NCBI RefSeq assembly: GCF_000230895.2
Contig: NC_016604.1
Coordinates: 496,001 to 560,000, forward strand
Direction: 5' to 3'
DNA length: 64,000 nucleotides
Origin: Mycolicibacterium rhodesiae NBB3
GTDB lineage: Bacteria > Actinomycetota > Actinomycetes > Mycobacteriales > Mycobacteriaceae
Part shown: positions 48,483 to 56,562 of the stretch, piece after piece
Layout of the letters: each line of letters opens with the position of its first letter
Numbering within the stretch: the first letter of the stretch is position 1
The notes under the pieces: generated by a model
The model's database searches: none
Told to the model about the DNA's origin: nothing
What the model saw: the letters and a program-made list of their open reading frames with translations, nothing else
Position numbers and translations under genes: made by a program

Positions 48483-48890
48483 ATGTCCCACTCCGAACCC
48501 ACTCCGACCGCCGTCGCGAAACGCTTCTACGAGGCGATCGCGCGATCCGACGCAGGCGACCTGTTCGCTCTGCTCACCGATGATTTCGTCGGCACGGTGA
48601 GCGACGGAATGCCCCAGGGCGTCGGAGGCAGGCACCCGGGCGCGCAGGACATGATCGTCGGCGTCTGGGGCCAGATCGACGCGCTCTACGACATGGACGT
48701 CGATCCCGCCGAGTACCTCGTCGTCGACGACGACCGGATCGTCGTGATCGGCCGGTACCGGGGTGCGGCGAGGGACGGCGGCACCACGGTCGACGCCGCC
48801 TTTGCCCACGTCATCACGACGCGAGGCGGACAGATGGCGGCCCTGCATCAGATCACTGACACCGCCCGATGGCGCATTCCGTGTCGGTGA
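48483..48890 (+). CDS. SnoaL/NTF2-like protein
   Basis: The product has 135 residues with the cone-shaped NTF2 fold pattern: AVAKRFYEAIARSDAGDLFALLTDDFVGTVSDGMP, GGRHPGAQDMIVGVWGQ, VIGRYRG and FAHVITTRGGQMAALHQITD (often a ketosteroid-isomerase-like or polyketide-cyclase-like pocket). SD GGAGG sits seven bases before ATG 48483. It is divergent from and presumably repressed by the TetR gene. The substrate is unknown. Confidence 0.85.
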   Translation: MSHSEPTPTAVAKRFYEAIARSDAGDLFALLTDDFVGTVSDGMPQGVGGRHPGAQDMIVGVWGQIDALYDMDVDPAEYLVVDDDRIVVIGRYRGAARDGGTTVDAAFAHVITTRGGQMAALHQITDTARWRIPCR

Positions 48891-48954
48891 CCGCAGACTG
48901 GCGACCTCCCCGACCCGCGCCGCGATCAACGTCATACCGATAGAGTTGGTCGCG

Positions 48955-51618
48955 ATGAGCCGACCAGCACCGCCCGCGCTGACCGTTCGCTATGACGGGT
49001 CGACCCGAACTTTCGCGCCGGGCAACGACGTCGTTGTCGGACGTGACCTCCGAGCCGACATCCGTATCGCACATCCGTTGATCTCGCGTGCGCACCTTGT
49101 GTTGCGGTTCGACCAGGGTCGGTGGGTCGCCATCGACAACGGCAGCCTCAACGGGATGTACGTCAACAACCGGCAGGTCTCCACCGTGGATCTGCACGAC
49201 GGTCAGCACATCAACATCGGCAACCCCGACGGGCCGCAACTGACGTTCGAAGTCGGACGGCACCAGGGCAACGTCGGCCGGCCGCCGACTCAATCGGTGC
49301 CCATCGGCACCCAGCGCCCAGGCGACACCTCGTGGCCCACCCAGGGACCCTCACATCCGCCCCAGGCCTCGGCGCCGATTTCACGACCGCAAATGCAGCC
49401 GCCGCCGACCGGCCCGCGTCCGCAAGGCCCATCCGCGTATCCGTCTGCGCCGCAACCGCGGTATCCCTCGGCTCCGCAACAACCGGCGGCACGCGGCCAG
49501 GCGTATCCGTCCGCGCCGGTGCGGCCACCTCAGATTTCGCAGCCGATCTCGCAACCGGCCCTCGAGTCGGTCACCGCGATGGGTCCCACGGCGGCTCCGC
49601 GTGCACCCGAGGGCAATCTCGCAACGAGCATGTTGAAGATCCTGCGGCCGGGAAAGCCAGCCCCCGCAGCGGGTCTCCCGGGGGCCGTCAAGATCGGCCG
49701 CGCAACCGACAACGACATCGTCGTCCCCGATGTGCTCGCGTCACGTCATCACGCGACCCTGGTGCCCGCCGCGGGCGGAACCGAGATCCGCGACAACCGC
49801 AGCATCAACGGCACGTTCGTCAACGGCGCGCGCGTGGACTCGGCGATTCTGCGTGAGGGCGACACCGTCACGATCGGCAACATCGACCTCGTGTTCACGG
49901 GCGGGACGCTGGCCCGCCGGACCGAGACCGCAGCGGCCACCCAGACCGGTGGCCTCGAAGTGCACTCGATCACGTGGACGATCGAGGGCAACAAGACGCT
50001 GCTGGACAACATTTCGGTCGCCGCGCGTCCCGGCACATTGACCGCCGTGATCGGTCCGTCGGGTGCGGGCAAGTCGACGTTCGCGAAGTTGGTGGCGGGC
50101 TACACCCATCCGACGACCGGCACCGTGACGTTCGAAGGCCACAACATCCACGCGGAGTACGCCTCGCTGCGCTCCCGGATCGGCATGGTCCCGCAGGACG
50201 ACGTGGTGCACGGCCAGCTGACGGTGCGGCAGGCCCTGATGTACGCCGCCGAGCTGCGGCTGCCGCCGGACACCACGAAGGCCGACCGCGAACAGGTCGT
50301 CATGCAGGTGCTCGAGGAACTCGAGATGACCAAGCATCTCGAGACCCGCGTCGACAAACTCTCCGGCGGTCAGCGCAAACGCGCCTCGGTCGCCCTGGAG
50401 TTGTTGACCGGACCGTCGCTGCTGATCCTCGACGAGCCCACCTCCGGCCTGGACCCGGCGCTGGACCGCCAGGTCATGACGATGCTGCGCCAGCTCGCCG
50501 ATGCCGGCCGCGTCGTGCTGGTGGTGACGCACTCGCTGACCTATCTCGACGTGTGCGATCAGGTGCTGCTGCTGGCGCCCGGCGGTAAGACGGCGTTCTA
50601 TGGGCCGCCCAGCGAGATCGGCCCGTCCATGGGCACCACCAACTGGGCGGACATCTTCAGCACGGTCGCCGGCGATCCGGACGGGGCGAAAGCGCGATAC
50701 CTCGCCCAGCACGGGCCGCCGCCGCCGCCGCCGGCCGTGGAGAAACCGTCCGACCTGGGCGCGCCGACGAAAACGAGTCTGCGAAGACAGTTCTCCACGA
50801 TCGCGCGGCGTCAGGTGCGGCTCATCGTGTCGGACCGCGGCTACTTCACCTTCTTGATGTTCCTGCCGTTCATCATGGGTGTGCTGTCGCTGTCGGTGCC
50901 CGGCGATGTCGGGTTCGGCGTCCCTGTTCCAGCCATCAAGGGTGGACCGGCGCCCAACGAACCCGGCCAGATCCTCGTGATGCTCAACGTCGGCGCGATC
51001 TTCATGGGCACCGCATTGACCATCCGGGCACTCATCGGCGAACGGGCGATCTTCTTACGTGAGCAGGCGGTCGGATTGTCGACCACCGCGTACATGCTGG
51101 CGAAGATCGCCGTCTTCACCGTGTTCGCGATCATCCAGTCGGCGATCGTCACCTCGATCGCGGTGATCGGGAAGGGCTGGGGACCGGGAGCCACCGAAGC
51201 CGGCGTGTTCATCGGCAACCGCAGCCTGGAGTTGTTCGTCGACATCGCGATGACCACCATCGCCGCGGGCATGGTCGGGCTTGCGTTGTCGGCCCTGGCC
51301 CGGTCTCAAGAACAGATCATGCCGTTGCTCGTGGTGGCGATCATGTCTCAGCTGGTGTTCTCCGGCGGCATGATCCCGGTGACGGACCGCATCGTGCTGG
51401 ATCAGCTGGCCTGGTTGACGCCCGCCCGCTGGGGTTTCGCCAGCTCGGCGTCCACGATCGACCTCACGAGACTCGTGCCGAGTCCGCTCTCACCTAATGA
51501 CTCGCACTGGCACCACACGTCTGGCGCGTGGTGGTTCGACATGGCGATGCTCGTGGTGATCTGCGTCGGCTACACCGGGTTCGTGCGCTGGAAGATCCGG
51601 CTGGCCGCCGCCAACTGA
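48955..51618 (+). CDS. FHA-domain ABC transporter (Rv1747-like)
   Basis: The product has 887 residues (Rv1747 is about 865). FHA1 spans ~25-85 (VVGRDLRADIRIAHPLISRAH), a Pro/Gln/Ala-rich linker ~105-235 has repeated YPSAP motifs, and FHA2 is ~244-305 (IGRATDNDIVVPDVLASRHH). The ABC ATPase has Walker A Lys373 (GPSGAGKST), LSGGQ at 469-473 and Walker B Asp493/Glu494, followed by an ABC-2 membrane domain with six helices (~640-887). FHA domains bind phosphothreonine from Ser/Thr kinases (PknF for Rv1747). It probably exports cell-wall lipid or glycolipid. ATG 48955 is adopted; the extension upstream overlaps the NTF2-like gene. Confidence 0.93.
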   Translation: MSRPAPPALTVRYDGSTRTFAPGNDVVVGRDLRADIRIAHPLISRAHLVLRFDQGRWVAIDNGSLNGMYVNNRQVSTVDLHDGQHINIGNPDGPQLTFEVGRHQGNVGRPPTQSVPIGTQRPGDTSWPTQGPSHPPQASAPISRPQMQPPPTGPRPQGPSAYPSAPQPRYPSAPQQPAARGQAYPSAPVRPPQISQPISQPALESVTAMGPTAAPRAPEGNLATSMLKILRPGKPAPAAGLPGAVKIGRATDNDIVVPDVLASRHHATLVPAAGGTEIRDNRSINGTFVNGARVDSAILREGDTVTIGNIDLVFTGGTLARRTETAAATQTGGLEVHSITWTIEGNKTLLDNISVAARPGTLTAVIGPSGAGKSTFAKLVAGYTHPTTGTVTFEGHNIHAEYASLRSRIGMVPQDDVVHGQLTVRQALMYAAELRLPPDTTKADREQVVMQVLEELEMTKHLETRVDKLSGGQRKRASVALELLTGPSLLILDEPTSGLDPALDRQVMTMLRQLADAGRVVLVVTHSLTYLDVCDQVLLLAPGGKTAFYGPPSEIGPSMGTTNWADIFSTVAGDPDGAKARYLAQHGPPPPPPAVEKPSDLGAPTKTSLRRQFSTIARRQVRLIVSDRGYFTFLMFLPFIMGVLSLSVPGDVGFGVPVPAIKGGPAPNEPGQILVMLNVGAIFMGTALTIRALIGERAIFLREQAVGLSTTAYMLAKIAVFTVFAIIQSAIVTSIAVIGKGWGPGATEAGVFIGNRSLELFVDIAMTTIAAGMVGLALSALARSQEQIMPLLVVAIMSQLVFSGGMIPVTDRIVLDQLAWLTPARWGFASSASTIDLTRLVPSPLSPNDSHWHHTSGAWWFDMAMLVVICVGYTGFVRWKIRLAAAN

Positions 51619-51623
51619 CGTCG

Positions 51624-52460
51624 ATGTTCTGCAGCACCGCGCTGGCCGCGCGCATCGAGCACGCGGAGGCCGGGCTCATCGCGGCGGGCACCGAGGCGGC
51701 GCGGCAACGCGGCGGCGCAGCTTTCGCGATCCCGATCGGTGGCGGCGCGGCGTGCTTCGCCGGGGAGAACTCACCGTTCAACAAGGTCGTCGGCCTCGGC
51801 TTCGGCGGTGCGCCCGACGGCGCCGGACTGGACGCGATCGAGACGGCGTTCTCGGCCGAGGGAGTCGCCACCCAGGTCGAACTTTCGCACCTCGCGGACC
51901 CCGACATCGGCGCGATGCTGACCGGCCGTGGGTATGTGCTCGTCGGTTTCGAGAACGTGCTCGGCCGCCCCCTGGACGGCACCGAGCACCGGGTCGCGCC
52001 GCGGGGCGTCGAGATAAGGCCAAGCGGCGACGACGAATTCGAGACGTGGCTCGATGTGGTCGTCGACGGATTCGCCGCGCCCGACACTCAGGGCGTCGCG
52101 CCGCACGAGGAGTTTCCCCGCGAGATGATCGCCGCCGCAACCCGCGATATGGCCACCGCGGGTGCGACCCGGTACGTCGCGGTGCACGACGGAGTCATCG
52201 CCGGCGCAGGCAGCGTCCGAATGGCCGATGGCGTCGCTCAACTGACAGGCGCCGCGACCTTACCTGCCCACCGCAGGCACGGGATTCAGACGGCGTTGCT
52301 GGCGGCACGTCTCGTCGATGCGGCAGCAGCGGCCTGCGACATCGCGGTCGTCACCACAGCACCGGGATCGAAGTCGCAGGAGAACGTGCAGCGGCGTGGA
52401 TTCCACCTGCTCTACACCCGCGCGATCCTGGTCAAGCCCGCGCCGGAGCCAACCGCTTGA
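51624..52460 (+). CDS. GNAT-family N-acetyltransferase
   Basis: The product has 278 residues. The C-terminal half carries the GNAT acetyl-CoA site GAATLPAHRRHGIQTALLAARLVDAA (R/QxxGxG/A-like RRHGIQ) and ends VVTTAPGSKSQENVQRRGFHLLYTR. The N-terminal ~120 residues (PFNKVVGLGFGG, LSHLADPDIGAMLTGRGY) resemble a degenerate second GNAT fold. ATG 51624 is six bases after the FHA-ABC stop, suggesting one transcript. It overlaps the convergent amidohydrolase by 29 bp. The substrate is unknown. Confidence 0.83.
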   Translation: MFCSTALAARIEHAEAGLIAAGTEAARQRGGAAFAIPIGGGAACFAGENSPFNKVVGLGFGGAPDGAGLDAIETAFSAEGVATQVELSHLADPDIGAMLTGRGYVLVGFENVLGRPLDGTEHRVAPRGVEIRPSGDDEFETWLDVVVDGFAAPDTQGVAPHEEFPREMIAAATRDMATAGATRYVAVHDGVIAGAGSVRMADGVAQLTGAATLPAHRRHGIQTALLAARLVDAAAAACDIAVVTTAPGSKSQENVQRRGFHLLYTRAILVKPAPEPTA

Positions 52461-53706
52461 GTGCCAGCCCGCCCTCGAACGGCCGGTAACCGAACGCGGG
52501 CGGAGCGACGTAACCGGTGTCCTCCAACGGTGTTGCCACCTCAGCGACTGTCGGCCCGATCTTGGCGGCGACGGGAGCAAGTGCGTCGAGATCGAATCGG
52601 TACAGGTGACCGGCGTTGCCGCCCAGGATCTTTCGGCAATTCTCCTCCGACTGGTTGTGCAGCGCCCACCGGATCGCCAGCTTGGAATGCGGCGCGAAGC
52701 CTTCCTCGTGCGGATAGTCGCTGCCCCACATCATGTGATCGGCGCCCATGTAGTCGATCATCGATTCTTCGTACGGCGTGAGTTCGGACGCCAGATAGCA
52801 GTTGCGCTTGGCATAGTCGCTCGGCGCCATCGTGAGCTCGTCGATCGACGAACCGCCGAACATCCCGTAAGTCCGGTTGCCCGCTTCGGTTTTCATGCTC
52901 GGCACCATGACGTCGAGCATCGTCATCTGGCTTTGCAGCCACATGGTGCCCTGCTCGGTCGGTACGAAGCGCAGCGTCGGGTGACGCTCGAACACCCCGG
53001 CCAGGATCAAGTGGCTGACCGTGCGTTGCGCCCACAGCGCCATCTCGGTCACCAGCACGGCGTTGGAGGCCGGCTGATCCATCGGCATCAGCGGGCTGCC
53101 CGCCCCCGCGTGTTGAACCACGGTCAGGTCCAGGTCGGCGCACAGCTCCCAGATCGGCTCGTAGCGTGTGTGAAAGAGCGGTGCGACGCTCGGATCCCCT
53201 GGCGAGACCGCGGGCAGCAGGACGCCGCCGAAACACTTCTGCTGCACACCCCAGCGGATCTCCTCCAGCGCCAGTTCGACGTCGTTGGGAAAGATCTGGA
53301 TCAGCCCACGACGGCGATCCGGCGACAGTGCGCAGAAGTCGACCTGCCACCGGTTGTGGGCCTGCACGCCCGCCCATCGATGTTCGAACTCTTCACGGGT
53401 GCGCGGCAGGCTGATCGTGATGTTCGGCGACGTCGGAAAGAACGGCGGCACGGTGTTGGGCAGCAGTACCTCGGCGGCCACCCCATCGGCGTCCATCTCC
53501 GACATCCGCAGCTCGTGGTCCCAGTTGCGTTTGGCGGTCGCGATGATCAAGTCGTCGAACGGGCTGACGTAGGTCTTCGCCCACGCGTCGAAGTCGTCGT
53601 GCAGTCGCGCGGGCAGATACTCCTTGTAGTCGTAGAGATCCGCGCCGGCGTGCGTGTCCGTCGAGATGACGACATAGCGGTCGATCTTGTCCCAGGTGGC
53701 TGCCAT
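52432..53706 (-). CDS. Amidohydrolase family protein (PF04909)
   Basis: The product has 424 residues of the amidohydrolase_2 family (2-amino-3-carboxymuconate-semialdehyde decarboxylase/LigW-like): VISTDTHAGADLYDYKEYL at the N-terminus (metal-binding region, with the usual first His partly changed), TVVQHAGAGSPL and HMMWGSDYPHEEGFAPHS (C-terminal Asp). It likely hydrolyses or decarboxylates an organic acid. ATG 53706 begins MAATWDKIDRYVVIS. It follows the PPOX-type gene by 52 bp on the same strand, at the tail of the mfpA conservon. Confidence 0.86.
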   Translation of the reverse strand: MAATWDKIDRYVVISTDTHAGADLYDYKEYLPARLHDDFDAWAKTYVSPFDDLIIATAKRNWDHELRMSEMDADGVAAEVLLPNTVPPFFPTSPNITISLPRTREEFEHRWAGVQAHNRWQVDFCALSPDRRRGLIQIFPNDVELALEEIRWGVQQKCFGGVLLPAVSPGDPSVAPLFHTRYEPIWELCADLDLTVVQHAGAGSPLMPMDQPASNAVLVTEMALWAQRTVSHLILAGVFERHPTLRFVPTEQGTMWLQSQMTMLDVMVPSMKTEAGNRTYGMFGGSSIDELTMAPSDYAKRNCYLASELTPYEESMIDYMGADHMMWGSDYPHEEGFAPHSKLAIRWALHNQSEENCRKILGGNAGHLYRFDLDALAPVAAKIGPTVAEVATPLEDTGYVAPPAFGYRPFEGGLALKRLAPARA

Positions 53707-53758
53707 TGCCCCATCTTTCAGGACAGCACCCGCTCGTTGGGTGAGAATTCGGCAGCGA

Positions 53759-54607
53759 CTACCAGCGGGCGCCCCACACCACCGACTCGACGTCAAGACG
53801 CACCCGCCGTCCGGTGCCACCATCGGCATCGCTGGGTGTCACCCAATCGAGCGTGGCCTGGCCCGAGATGTGCAGCGTTGTTCCCGTGTCGAAGTCGATG
53901 AACAGCAGCGCGGCGCTCGGGTCCACGTCGAGATTGCCGAAGCTGTTGAACATGTTGTTGCCCGGGTAATCCGGCCACCACAGGGTCTCGCCCTCGATCT
54001 GAACGAATCCCGGCGGTCCGCCGCGATGTGATGCATCCGCGCCGCGCGTCGGGTGGATGGTGCCGAGGAAGAAGGTGTCGGCATGCCTGACGAGCTCTTT
54101 GTGCTCGGCGCTCAGCGTCGCCGAACGTTCGATGGGCGGCGCGGGGATGTCGGTGTGCTCGAGATGGCGCGGATGAATGTACTTGGGGCAGTTGCCGTAT
54201 GCCTGATCGACCGAGATGAGTAGGCCGGCATCACCGACGTCGGCGAGGGTGCCGTTGACTCGCACCCTGCGGCGGGTGGCGAATTCGATCGCGAGCATGC
54301 CGACCGGCTGTCCGGGGGCAAGGCTGTGCAGCGGGTCACCGGCAGTCGGCACGGCGTGGACCCGGAGTTCGCGATCGCGCGCCTCGAGAAATCCGGGTGA
54401 GGAGAACAACGGCGACGTCCACAACCGACCGTCTGCGTCGCGGGCCGTGAGCACCGCGAACTCACGGTGAGCCAGGAAGGTGCTCATACCGCCGTTCAGG
54501 TCGGGCGTGGCCAGCATCGCGCCTCCGAGTCGGGCCGCCTGTGCACGGACACCTGCGCGGTCCTGGACCGCGAGCTCGCCCTCGTGAAACCCTGTCTGTG
54601 CGGTCAT
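53759..54607 (-). CDS. Pyridoxamine 5'-phosphate oxidase-like FMN-binding split-barrel protein
   Basis: The product has 282 residues, longer than simple PPOX domains. FLAHREFAVLTARDADGRLWTSPLF and GFVQIEGETLWWPDYPGNNMFNSFGNLDVDPSAALLFIDF show two FMN-barrel halves; YGNCPKYIHPR is a conserved mid-region motif of this subfamily. It is probably an FMN or F420-linked oxidoreductase of unknown substrate. It lies 27 bp after mfpA on the same strand, so co-transcribed with the conservon. Confidence 0.82.
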   Translation of the reverse strand: MTAQTGFHEGELAVQDRAGVRAQAARLGGAMLATPDLNGGMSTFLAHREFAVLTARDADGRLWTSPLFSSPGFLEARDRELRVHAVPTAGDPLHSLAPGQPVGMLAIEFATRRRVRVNGTLADVGDAGLLISVDQAYGNCPKYIHPRHLEHTDIPAPPIERSATLSAEHKELVRHADTFFLGTIHPTRGADASHRGGPPGFVQIEGETLWWPDYPGNNMFNSFGNLDVDPSAALLFIDFDTGTTLHISGQATLDWVTPSDADGGTGRRVRLDVESVVWGARW

Positions 54608-54634
54608 GATGCTCTCAACGGGACGGTGCGGCGG

Positions 54635-55198
54635 TTATTCCCCGCCGATGTTCAGGCCGTGCGCTGCCGCGTAGGCCAGCGCCTGGTCGACATCGATCTT
54701 CGCAGCCCGCAGCGTCGCGGTGGTCCAGAATGTCGCGTCGGTGCGCGCACCGCGCAGATCGGCTTCGTCGAGTCGGGTCTTCTGCAATCGCGCACCGCGC
54801 AAGTCGGCGCCGCGCAGCACCGCTTTTCGCAGATCGGTCTCGACGAGGCTGGCTTCGCGTAACCGGCAGCCGGACAGGTCGACACTTCTCAGATCGCAGC
54901 CGCCGAGGACGGCGAGCGTCAGGTCGACCTCCACCAGCTTGAGCGGGCGCATCCGGCACTCACTGAACACCGATCCGAGCATGCTGCATTGCGCAAACAT
55001 GCTGTGATGCAAGGTCGCCCGTTCGAATCGGCAGTTCCGGAACGCCGACCCGACGTGTTCGGACTCGGTCAGATCGACGCCGCGGAAGTCACACTCGTCG
55101 AAAATGACGCGTTCGGTGCGCAGCCGGCTCAGATCATCGTCGCGGAAATCATGAGCGGCGAATTCCCGCTCCACCCAGACCTCATCGTCATTGCGCAC
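54635..55198 (-). CDS. mfpA: Pentapeptide-repeat protein MfpA
   Basis: The product has 187 residues (Rv3361c is about 183), made of A(D/N)LxX-type repeats (FDECDFRGVDLTES, CDLRSVDLSGCRLREASL, VLRGADLRGARLQKTRL) forming a right-handed beta-helix that mimics B-DNA and binds DNA gyrase. The C-terminal helix ALAYAAAHGLNIGG forms the dimer interface. In mycobacteria it modulates fluoroquinolone susceptibility. The GTG start is three bases after the GTPase gene stop, as in other mfpA conservons. Confidence 0.93.
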   Translation of the reverse strand: MRNDDEVWVEREFAAHDFRDDDLSRLRTERVIFDECDFRGVDLTESEHVGSAFRNCRFERATLHHSMFAQCSMLGSVFSECRMRPLKLVEVDLTLAVLGGCDLRSVDLSGCRLREASLVETDLRKAVLRGADLRGARLQKTRLDEADLRGARTDATFWTTATLRAAKIDVDQALAYAAAHGLNIGGE

Positions 55199-55201
55199 CG
55201 A

Positions 55202-55783
55202 TCAGTTGGGCAACGAGCTGAGGACGTTGAGCGCATACTCGGTGACCTCGATCAGCGCTGCACGCGCCGAGTTGCGGTCACGCGCGTCGACCGAGACCAC
55301 GGGTATCCGATCCGAAAGCGCCAGCGCCTTGCGCACTGCGTGGGTGGAATGTCTTGGAGCGTCGTCGAACTCGTTGATGGCGATCAGGAACGGCAGACCA
55401 CGTGCCTCGAAGAAGTCGACGGCGGCGAAGCTGTCCTGCAACCGTCGGACGTCGACGAGGATGATCGCGCCGATGGCGCCGCGGATCAGGTCGTCCCACA
55501 TGAACCAGAACCTGCGCTGGCCGGGTGTGCCGAACAGGTACAGCACCAAATCCCGATCGAGCGTGATCCGGCCGAAGTCCATCGCCACCGTGGTCGTGGT
55601 CTTCGACGGCGTCGCATCGAGGCCGTCGACGCCTGCGGACGCGTTGGTCACCAACGCCTCGGTCCGCAGCGGCATGATCTCGGAGACTGCGCCGACAAAC
55701 GTCGTCTTGCCGGCCCCGAACCCGCCGGAGATGACGATCTTCGTCGAGGCGGTCGCCCGCCTCTCAGAGTGCCCTGAGGCCAC
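55202..55783 (-). CDS. mfpB: Conservon small GTPase (MfpB / CvnD type)
   Basis: The product has 193 residues (Rv3362c about 193). P-loop SGGFGAGKTTFV, switch region TTTVAMDFGRI, DxxG replaced by LFGTPGQRRFW (G3), and the base-recognition INEFDD where most GTPases have NKxD. It is a Ras-like GTPase that works with MfpA at gyrase. The GTG start overlaps the DUF742 gene by 20 bp. Confidence 0.93.
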   Translation of the reverse strand: MASGHSERRATASTKIVISGGFGAGKTTFVGAVSEIMPLRTEALVTNASAGVDGLDATPSKTTTTVAMDFGRITLDRDLVLYLFGTPGQRRFWFMWDDLIRGAIGAIILVDVRRLQDSFAAVDFFEARGLPFLIAINEFDDAPRHSTHAVRKALALSDRIPVVSVDARDRNSARAALIEVTEYALNVLSSLPN

Positions 55784-56135
55784 GAAGCGTCCTTCCTATG
55801 AGGTCTCGTCGTTCGTCGTCGGTCACCGAATCACCGAGCGTCGTGTGCACCTGCAGGTATCCCTGTGTCACCAGATCGCCGATCAGAACCCTGGCCACGC
55901 CGAGCGGCAACGCCAGTCCGGCGGCGACCTCGGCGACCGAGGGTAGGTCGACACTCATCGTCAGGATCTGGCCCCGTACGTCGTTTCCCGGCCAGCGCGG
56001 TGGCTTCTCCGTCGCGGGCTTGCCGATGGGCGCCTCCAACGGAAGTCGGACGCGGGGCTCCGTGCGACCGGCCGTCAGCGTGTACGGCCGGACCAGGCTC
56101 GGCTGGTCTGCGACTTCGGATTCCCAATCGTCCAT
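55764..56135 (-). CDS. DUF742 conservon protein (CvnC type)
   Basis: The product has 123 residues (Rv3363c). RPYTLTAGRTEPR.RLPLEAP in the N-terminal part and a winged-helix-like C-terminal half (PSVAEVAAGLALPLGVARVLIGDLVTQGYLQVH) define DUF742. It is the third component of the histidine-kinase/roadblock/DUF742/GTPase module. The ATG 56135 is seven bases after the roadblock gene. Confidence 0.92.
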   Translation of the reverse strand: MDDWESEVADQPSLVRPYTLTAGRTEPRVRLPLEAPIGKPATEKPPRWPGNDVRGQILTMSVDLPSVAEVAAGLALPLGVARVLIGDLVTQGYLQVHTTLGDSVTDDERRDLIGRTLRGLRAL

Positions 56136-56142
56136 CGGCTGA

Positions 56143-56562
56143 TCACGAGTGCTGCGGTGCGCGCCGCCGCGCCGACTGGACCACGGCGCCCACCCGTTCC
56201 ACCAGAATCGCCATCTCGTAACCGATTTGGCCGATGTCGCAGTTCCGCGACGCGAGCGTCGCCAGGTTCGAGCCGTCGCCGACCCGCATCAACAACAGGT
56301 AGCCGTTCTCCATCTCGACGACCGACTGCATGACATAGCCGCCCTCGAACAGTTGCGCGGCACCCGTCGACAGACTGGCCAGCCCGGAGGCGACTGCCGC
56401 CAGCTGGTCGGCACGCTCGACCGGGATGTGCTCGCTGGATGCCATCAGGAGCCCGTCCGCAGACACCAGAACGGCGTGGGTCACTCCGGAGACTTCGGCA
56501 GCGAACTTGGAGACCAGCCAGTCGAGCGAATCACGCTGCGTCGATCGTGGCGGGTAGGTCAT
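56143..56562 (-). CDS. Roadblock/LC7-domain protein (CvnB type)
   Basis: The product has 139 residues (Rv3364c). [31 protein letters not shown] is the roadblock core, and [31 protein letters not shown] follows. Such proteins act as GTPase-activating or scaffolding partners for MglA/CvnD GTPases. Its ATG overlaps the stop of the upstream sensor gene by 4 bp (ATGA). Confidence 0.93.
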   Translation of the reverse strand: MTYPPRSTQRDSLDWLVSKFAAEVSGVTHAVLVSADGLLMASSEHIPVERADQLAAVASGLASLSTGAAQLFEGGYVMQSVVEMENGYLLLMRVGDGSNLATLASRNCDIGQIGYEMAILVERVGAVVQSARRRAPQHS